The notes below the pieces were generated by a model, which was not told where the DNA came from, made no database searches, and was given only the letters and a program-made list of their open reading frames with translations. The translations under genes and the position numbers were made by a program. Below are positions 33,710 to 38,841 of a DNA stretch of 38,841 nt, piece by piece (the stretch's first letter is position 1; each line of letters begins with the position of its first letter). Source of the stretch: Bacteroidota bacterium (GTDB taxonomy: Bacteria; Bacteroidota; Bacteroidia; Bacteroidales; JAADGE01); assembly GCA_024277895.1 (NCBI GenBank), contig JAJRUH010000131.1, positions 1-38,841 of the forward strand, in the 5' to 3' direction.

Positions 33710-35092
33710 TTATTTTTTAAACCGTTGTATATATTTTCTCCAAAATATATACAAAATAACAATATATAAACTAATTCCTCCGACTGTTGACCAATACCAG
33801 ATATCCGGAGTTGAGGAGTTCATTCCGAGCAAAGGCATCGTAAAACTCAAAATCAAAGGAGCGATAAAAGGTGCAGCGATTCCTGCACCGAAAACTTGGT
33901 CGTGTGCTGCTTTTGTTTCGAAATCTTTATCCAATATTCTTATAAGCGTTAATCCGGAAGACAGAGTTCCGGTTAAGGTTCCGTATAAGCCGGCAATTCT
34001 TTCAAACGGATGCTTCATTCCGGATCGGCGTATTTCATGAAAAACAAAAAATATTGTAACCAAGCCTCCTATTGTTGTTGTTGTTAAAATTATTCCGATA
34101 TAATTTATTAATACAGGAATTGATATTGCGGCGATTGATGCCGTAACCATAAAATCCAAAGAAACTCCTGAAATTCTTGTCAATAAACCGTTGTTCAGCA
34201 AGTTTCCCCAGCCGAATTTATAAATTATCTTTTTTACAAATACGGCAACCAAGGCTGCAAAAATAAAATGCAGTCCCCATACGGTGTTTACCAATTGATG
34301 TGTCATTTTACTTTTTTCATTAATTGATAACAATCCGGTTTCTATGCCTTTTAAAAGCAAATATGTAAGAGCATAAACAAAAATTACTGCTGCAATCTGA
34401 AAAGAAAATCCGTCAATTGCCGCTGTATCAGTTGTAAGATTTCCGGCACACGGTTGTTCTTTTAATTCTTTAATAACTCCTTTTTGTTGCTGTATGCTTA
34501 CTTCTTTTATATTTGAATTCAAATAATATTTTTTTTTGAGATGATAAATTATGATAACACCGATTAATGCCGCCCAAACATATCCGATTGCGGCAAAGGT
34601 CAAGCCGATATCGCCGGCATTTGCAAAACCGGAAGCTTCCCACGATTTTCCGAGAGAATAACTTTGTCCGGGACCCTGGGCAAAACCCAACATTAAAAAA
34701 TATCCGAATGTGGGAAATAAATCCGGCATTAGTGTTTGCATAAAAATATAAGCAATAATCAATCCTATAATCAGTTGTATTCCGGTTCCGAGAGACATTA
34801 TTAAACCCATAGCAAAAGTACTGCTTGAACTTTTACTTTCGGCTTTTCTTAATGTCATAGCAATAAAAACTATTGCAAGTAAATGATAAACATAGTTTCC
34901 TAAACGTTCCGATGATGTTTCTATAAGCCCGAAACCTCCGGAACCGACAGCAAGAAGAAAAAATCCCGCCAGAATATTATTAGGAACCATATATTTTTGT
35001 AAAATCTTTATTTTAGAACGAATAATCGTTGCCAAAAAAAGTGCCGACCCTAAAATGGTGATGTCTAAAATAAAATCCCAGTTTATTGCCAT
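33710..35092 (-). CDS. GltS-like sodium:glutamate symporter family protein
   Basis: The 460-residue protein has about 11-12 transmembrane helices. The first half has YMVPNNILAGFFLLAVG, similar to the KYTIPEPVAGGLL region of GltS; the GFAQGPGQSYSLGKSWE segment fits the substrate-loop position with SGGHGTGAAWS in E. coli. A second loop (HPFERIAGLYGTLTGTLSSGLTLIRIL) matches the later repeat. A hydrophilic stretch of about 30 residues lies in the middle (KGVIKELKEQ...). It probably carries glutamate or another organic acid with sodium. It stands alone between the hydrolase and moxR. Confidence 0.7.
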   Translation of the reverse strand: MAINWDFILDITILGSALFLATIIRSKIKILQKYMVPNNILAGFFLLAVGSGGFGLIETSSERLGNYVYHLLAIVFIAMTLRKAESKSSSSTFAMGLIMSLGTGIQLIIGLIIAYIFMQTLMPDLFPTFGYFLMLGFAQGPGQSYSLGKSWEASGFANAGDIGLTFAAIGYVWAALIGVIIIYHLKKKYYLNSNIKEVSIQQQKGVIKELKEQPCAGNLTTDTAAIDGFSFQIAAVIFVYALTYLLLKGIETGLLSINEKSKMTHQLVNTVWGLHFIFAALVAVFVKKIIYKFGWGNLLNNGLLTRISGVSLDFMVTASIAAISIPVLINYIGIILTTTTIGGLVTIFFVFHEIRRSGMKHPFERIAGLYGTLTGTLSSGLTLIRILDKDFETKAAHDQVFGAGIAAPFIAPLILSFTMPLLGMNSSTPDIWYWSTVGGISLYIVILYIFWRKYIQRFKK

Positions 35093-35324
35093 TTTAAAAT
35101 ATGGGTATTAATGAACTTTTTGTTTTTTAATTTTTGCCAATCTTTATATTTCGTGTAATTCATTGATTCTTAATTAACTTGTAAAATTTATACTGTTTGC
35201 TTTTCTCTTTTATTTCTTCTTTAAACTCAAAACCGATGTTAATTAAAATTATTTTAAAACACAAAGAAAATACGAAATCGACAATATATGCCTTAATCCA
35301 ACATTTTAATAACTTTCATAAAAA

Positions 35325-36305
35325 TTATCTCGGAACCTCAACGGTATTAATGATTTTTTTGATGATTTTTTCAGTTGTTGCACTCTCCATTTCTTTTTCG
35401 GGAGACAATATAATTCGATGTCTCAGAACAGGATAGGCAACATATTTGATGTCATCCGGAATAACAAAATCTCTTCCGCTTAAAGCGGCATTTGCTTTTG
35501 CGGCATTCATAATATTTAAGGATGCACGCGGTGATGCTCCGAGAAATAAATCGGAATTATTTCTAGTATTATCAACTATTTGAGCAATGTATTTAATTAA
35601 ATTGTCATCAATATACAAGTTCTTAATTTTCTTTCTGAAATCGGTAATTTCAGTTTTTGAAATCAGGGGAACAATGTCTTCCGTCTCCGATTTTATTTTT
35701 CGAATATGGCTGTTTTTTATAATGATTATTTCATCCTCTAATTTCGGATAATCCACTTTTATTTTGAATAAAAACCGGTCGGATTGGGCTTCGGGCAGGC
35801 GATAGGTGCCTTCTTGTTCAATCGGGTTTTGCGTGGCAATTATCACAAAAGGTTCATCAAGGTTGTAAGTTGTTCCGTCAACGGTAATTTGGCGTTCTTC
35901 CATAACTTCAAAAAGAGCGGCTTGTGTTTTTGCCGGAGAACGGTTAATTTCGTCAATTAAAATAATATTACTGAAAATCGGACCTTTACGAAATTCAAAT
36001 TCCGATGTTTTAAGGTTAAAAACGGAAGTTCCGGTAATATCCGAAGGCATTAAATCCGGAGTAAACTGAATTCGGGAAAAGTCGGCAGAAATACTTTTTG
36101 CAAACAGTTTTGCAGTAAGAGTTTTTGCAATTCCGGGAACACCTTCAATTAAAACGTGTCCGTCTGTCAGCAAAGCTATCATAAGTTGATTGAGCATTTG
36201 ATCTTGTCCTATTACAACTTTAGCAATTGCATCCTTGATTTCGAGCGTTTTATGTCTTAATTTTTCTAAATTTATGCGATTTTTAAACTCTGTATTTTCT
36301 GTCAT
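35325..36305 (-). CDS. MoxR-family AAA+ ATPase
   Basis: The 326-residue protein has the Walker A motif GVPGIAKT (residues 55-62, the usual MoxR variant with Ala for Gly before Lys), Walker B in IILIDEINR, sensor 1 in IIATQNPIEQEGTYRLPEAQSDRFLF and the arginine region GASPRASL. MoxR proteins act as chaperone-like ATPases, often with DUF58/vWA partners. The ATG overlaps the stop of the preceding gene (36302-36305). The adjacent DUF58 gene typical of this cluster is missing; the only DUF58 in the window is at 28327. About 230 bp separate its end from the GltS-like gene, with nothing recognised there. Confidence 0.92.
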   Translation of the reverse strand: MTENTEFKNRINLEKLRHKTLEIKDAIAKVVIGQDQMLNQLMIALLTDGHVLIEGVPGIAKTLTAKLFAKSISADFSRIQFTPDLMPSDITGTSVFNLKTSEFEFRKGPIFSNIILIDEINRSPAKTQAALFEVMEERQITVDGTTYNLDEPFVIIATQNPIEQEGTYRLPEAQSDRFLFKIKVDYPKLEDEIIIIKNSHIRKIKSETEDIVPLISKTEITDFRKKIKNLYIDDNLIKYIAQIVDNTRNNSDLFLGASPRASLNIMNAAKANAALSGRDFVIPDDIKYVAYPVLRHRIILSPEKEMESATTEKIIKKIINTVEVPR

Positions 36306-37108
36306 TTTTTTTCTTTTGCGTTTTTATCAACATCTTTTTTGCGTTTTTCCTTTTCAGCTTTCTTTTTTTCTTTTTCCAGACGTTTTATTTCATCTTTTTT
36401 TAGCCGGTTTAATCTTTTTTCTTCTTTTTTTGCAGCTTTTTGTTTTCTTTTTAGTTGTTGTTTTGCTGTACGCACCTTTTCTTTAGCTGCAGCTTTCTTT
36501 TTTCGTTGATAACTTTTGGTTTCTTTATCGAACCTTTTTACCCAAATAATTTTTATAACTTCTCTTTGATATTCCACACGTTCTCCGTGATATTTTCCGG
36601 GATAAATAAAAACCATATATATGTCTTTGTCATAATTTTGCGGAAAAACAGTTGTTGTATCCGGCATCGAATATATACTGTTAACTGTTTTTACATTTAT
36701 TCTTCGTCCTTTTTGCGAAACTAAATTAATGGTTGTATCCGATTCATTTTTTCCCCACAAATAAGATACTTCGGGATTCAGAACAAGTGTTTTTTTAAAA
36801 TTAAAAATTGTTTGTTTTTTCTCTTCTGTTTCATTAAAAACCGGCATATCTTCCAGTAATTTTCCTTTTTCAGCCCGGCTCCAAGTTTTAGAATCTTTAC
36901 TTGCATATACTAACAAATCAACCGGTGCAGTGTATTCGACATAAATTTTAAACGGTTGTTTTTTAAGTTCAATTTTTGTTTTTTTAACATTAATTCGTGT
37001 TCCGTTTTGCATAAAATACACATAGAAAGATTCCTGTGCGAACATATTTTCGGCGGCAAACAGTATTAAAAAAATTAAGCCGGCAACGGTTAACAATTTC
37101 TTTTTCAT
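36302..37108 (-). CDS. Secreted protein of unknown function with Lys/Glu-rich coiled-coil tail
   Basis: I do not recognise this 268-residue protein. It has a signal peptide (MKKKLLTVAGLIFLILFAAE, cleaved near FAQ at residue 25). Residues about 28-195 look like a beta-rich globular domain (FYVYFMQNGTRINVKKTKIEL..., YLWGKNESDTTINLVSQ). From about 200 to the end it consists almost only of Lys, Glu, Arg and Ala, likely a charged coiled coil. It sits between DUF4350 and moxR and overlaps moxR by 4 bp, so it belongs to this operon. Confidence 0.7.
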   Translation of the reverse strand: MKKKLLTVAGLIFLILFAAENMFAQESFYVYFMQNGTRINVKKTKIELKKQPFKIYVEYTAPVDLLVYASKDSKTWSRAEKGKLLEDMPVFNETEEKKQTIFNFKKTLVLNPEVSYLWGKNESDTTINLVSQKGRRINVKTVNSIYSMPDTTTVFPQNYDKDIYMVFIYPGKYHGERVEYQREVIKIIWVKRFDKETKSYQRKKKAAAKEKVRTAKQQLKRKQKAAKKEEKRLNRLKKDEIKRLEKEKKKAEKEKRKKDVDKNAKEKK

Positions 37109-37256
37109 ATCTTTTAATTAATTATTATTGAATCATCTGTTTTGTACCTTTTGCAGAGAAATTTATTATATTTCATACAAAGAATACAAGGTTTAAACAC
37201 TGCAACGCAAAGAATCCTTTATTTGGTATAATTTACAGTGTGTTTTCAAATTGTTT

Positions 37257-38432
37257 TTACTTACTCTCATCATAAATTTCTTCAATGACTTTATTAAAAG
37301 ATATTAATAAATCAACGGAAATATTTTCAAGTTTATTAATTTTTGAATGATAAGACAAAAGTTTTTTTAATTGTTCTTCTTTAATTCCTGTTTTCACTGC
37401 AATAATTTTTATATCAACCATCTCATTATCAATAATATTTATGTTATATTTGCTTGACAAAAAATTATTTAAATATGTAAATCTTTTTAGAGCAATATCT
37501 TTATGGTTTTTTGAAGTATAATATAAATTTCCTATTGTACGAATAAATTCGGTACTTTTGTTCTTATACGGCATTATAATGGGGATAATTCGCTGCCTGC
37601 GTTTTGCCGTAAAAAACACAAAAATCAGCAATGTAAACAAAAGAGTGTAAAAGGCAGCTTTTAAACTTTTTGTACTCAACAAAAAGCTTAAAGATGTTTT
37701 GTTTGCTTTTCTGAACGGCTTATAATATTCGTCCCAGACAAGTGTTCTTTCGGGTAAATACGAAAATGTTTTATAGGCAAATTCATAATTTTTTTCAGCA
37801 ACCATTGCATAATTTGTAAAAACTTCAGGTATTGAACAAAAGTAAAAAAATCCTTTTCCGTATGGTTCTCTGAACAAAACAACATTATTGTTTTCGGTAT
37901 GAGCCAGAATTTCGGCTTTTGTTGTGTCAAGTTTGTTGAAATACAGAAAGGATGCTGTTTTTTTATACAAAAAAGGATTCCTGCGTTTTAGGTTTTGATT
38001 ATAAAAATTAATTTTTGAAATACTGTCAAATACTGCCGAATATGAAAGGTTGAAGTTCAAAGTATCGGAAAGTTTGCCGGAAAATCGGTGAGATGCAATA
38101 AAAATTGTATTGCCCTGCTCTGCAAGTTTTAAAAGTGTTTTTGTTTCAAGTTTTGCAGGATGAAAGTTTTCTGCGACATAAAAATAATTTTTAAGTTCGT
38201 TGTTATCTTTTTCTGCAAACTCCCAGGTTGTTTTTTTATTTGTCAGTATTTTATTTTTCGGAAAAATGTCTCTTATTGTATTGAACAACACATAAGTTCC
38301 GTAAGGTATCTTATCTTTTTGTTCAAGAGTAAAGCGCCAATCAATCGGTTTTGGTTTTAATCTTTCGAAAACAATAACTGTAGTAAGTATCAACACAATA
38401 AAAATATAATATTTTCTGTCTTTTTTTTTCAT
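37257..38432 (-). CDS. DUF4350 domain membrane protein
   Basis: The 391-residue protein has an N-terminal transmembrane helix (about 9-23), an extracytoplasmic domain with the start typical of DUF4350 (DWRFTLEQKDKIPYGTYVLFNTIRDIFP) and IFIASHRFSG, a second transmembrane helix at about 262-282 and a cytoplasmic C-terminal part of about 110 residues. DUF4350 genes usually lie between DUF4129 and moxR, as here. Function unknown; an envelope or stress role is inferred from context. Its ATG overlaps the stop of the gene before it (38429-38432). Confidence 0.85.
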   Translation of the reverse strand: MKKKDRKYYIFIVLILTTVIVFERLKPKPIDWRFTLEQKDKIPYGTYVLFNTIRDIFPKNKILTNKKTTWEFAEKDNNELKNYFYVAENFHPAKLETKTLLKLAEQGNTIFIASHRFSGKLSDTLNFNLSYSAVFDSISKINFYNQNLKRRNPFLYKKTASFLYFNKLDTTKAEILAHTENNNVVLFREPYGKGFFYFCSIPEVFTNYAMVAEKNYEFAYKTFSYLPERTLVWDEYYKPFRKANKTSLSFLLSTKSLKAAFYTLLFTLLIFVFFTAKRRQRIIPIIMPYKNKSTEFIRTIGNLYYTSKNHKDIALKRFTYLNNFLSSKYNINIIDNEMVDIKIIAVKTGIKEEQLKKLLSYHSKINKLENISVDLLISFNKVIEEIYDESK

Positions 38433-38841
38433 TCAAAATCATTAAAAACACGATTGAAACGCTTGTTTTCAGAAAAAAAGAAATTTTTACTTATTGAAAA
38501 TTCCCCGTACCAAACATATTCGTATATTTTTGTCAGATATGAAAATTCATCGGAATATTTGTTATTTTTCATTTCTCGTTTATAGTCTGTATTTGTTTTC
38601 TCTCGTTTCCATTCAATATATTCATTATCGGATAACAATTTTAAAAATTTAATGTATAAAAAACGAATTGCTTTTCTGTAGTCTTCAGCACTTAAGGCTT
38701 CCGAAATTATTTTATCAAAATTAACAGCATTAATATCATCCTCAAAAACAGGAATATCGGGAACAAGAATTCTTCTTGACTTCATTAATAAATGGTGCGG
38801 ACTTAAACCCATCAGTTTCAAAATAATAAAAACAAGCAGAA
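38429..38841 (-). CDS. DUF4129 domain protein (partial, N-terminus cut off)
   Basis: The frame stays open to the window edge, so the gene is incomplete: at least 136 residues, with the sequence LLVFIILKLMGLS (a transmembrane segment) at the visible start. It then has ALSAEDYRKAIRFLYIKFLKLLSDNEYIEWKREKTNTDY, the DUF4129 signature, a domain often found in the moxR/DUF4350 operon. A TTG at 38821 can be read as a start but lies within the membrane segment, so I do not use it. Confidence 0.8.
   Translation of the reverse strand, partial: LLVFIILKLMGLSPHHLLMKSRRILVPDIPVFEDDINAVNFDKIISEALSAEDYRKAIRFLYIKFLKLLSDNEYIEWKREKTNTDYKREMKNNKYSDEFSYLTKIYEYVWYGEFSISKNFFFSENKRFNRVFNDFE

Overview
The window is about 38.8 kb of low-GC DNA from a member of the Bacteroidota. 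Three signs support this: promoters of the Bacteroidota type (TTG, then TAnnTTTG), a protein with a C-terminal type IX secretion sorting domain, and gene orders I know from this phylum (ftsX-DUF3098-uppP-truB-queA; dnaE with trxA and a DUF58 gene; DUF4129-DUF4350-moxR). Most of the window is ordinary chromosome. The accessory element of interest is a bacterial microcompartment (BMC) operon.

Layout. 1-2921: a U32-family tRNA-hydroxylation protein (cut by the window edge), pheS and a cyclophilin lipoprotein, all on the minus strand. 3142-4169: a promoter, tRNA-Lys(CTT) and a housekeeping-type deoC on the plus strand. 4239-10597: the BMC operon on the minus strand. In transcription order it reads permuted trimer, hexamer, permuted trimer, hexamer, two pentamers, a PduT-like trimer, CoA-acylating aldehyde dehydrogenase, two pentamers, an RpiB-like isomerase and a second deoC with an encapsulation-type N-terminus. 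10689-12612: guanine deaminase, NifU-like protein and Mrp ATPase. 12730-14804: two rhomboid proteases separated by a MITE-like element. 14911-18683: ftsX, DUF3098, uppP, truB, queA. 18680-21552: lpxK and sppA (minus). 21783-29241: dnaE, a zinc-ribbon/LemA-like/TPM trio, trxA and DUF58. 29286-31348: ribD and prmC, divergent, with a short repeat family around and inside prmC. 31545-33605: a secreted GH39-like glycoside hydrolase. 33710-35092: a GltS-like transporter. 35325-38841: moxR, a secreted Lys-rich protein, DUF4350 and a partial DUF4129 gene.

How the BMC genes fit together. The operon encodes all three shell classes (hexamer, pentamer, trimer) plus two enzymes with amphipathic N-terminal extensions of the encapsulation-peptide kind. 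DeoC would split 2-deoxyribose 5-phosphate into glyceraldehyde 3-phosphate and acetaldehyde inside the shell. The PduP/EutE-like dehydrogenase would convert acetaldehyde to acetyl-CoA. DeoC plus RpiB is the signature of the class that BMC surveys call sugar-phosphate-utilizing (SPU), a class that is predicted and little characterised. Unusual points are an RpiB with Asp in place of the catalytic Cys, a PduT-like shell protein that keeps the Cys at the Fe-S ligand position, four different pentamers, a duplicated hexamer/permuted-trimer cassette, and no visible phosphotransacylase or alcohol dehydrogenase. All functions are inferred from sequence recognition; no database search was run.
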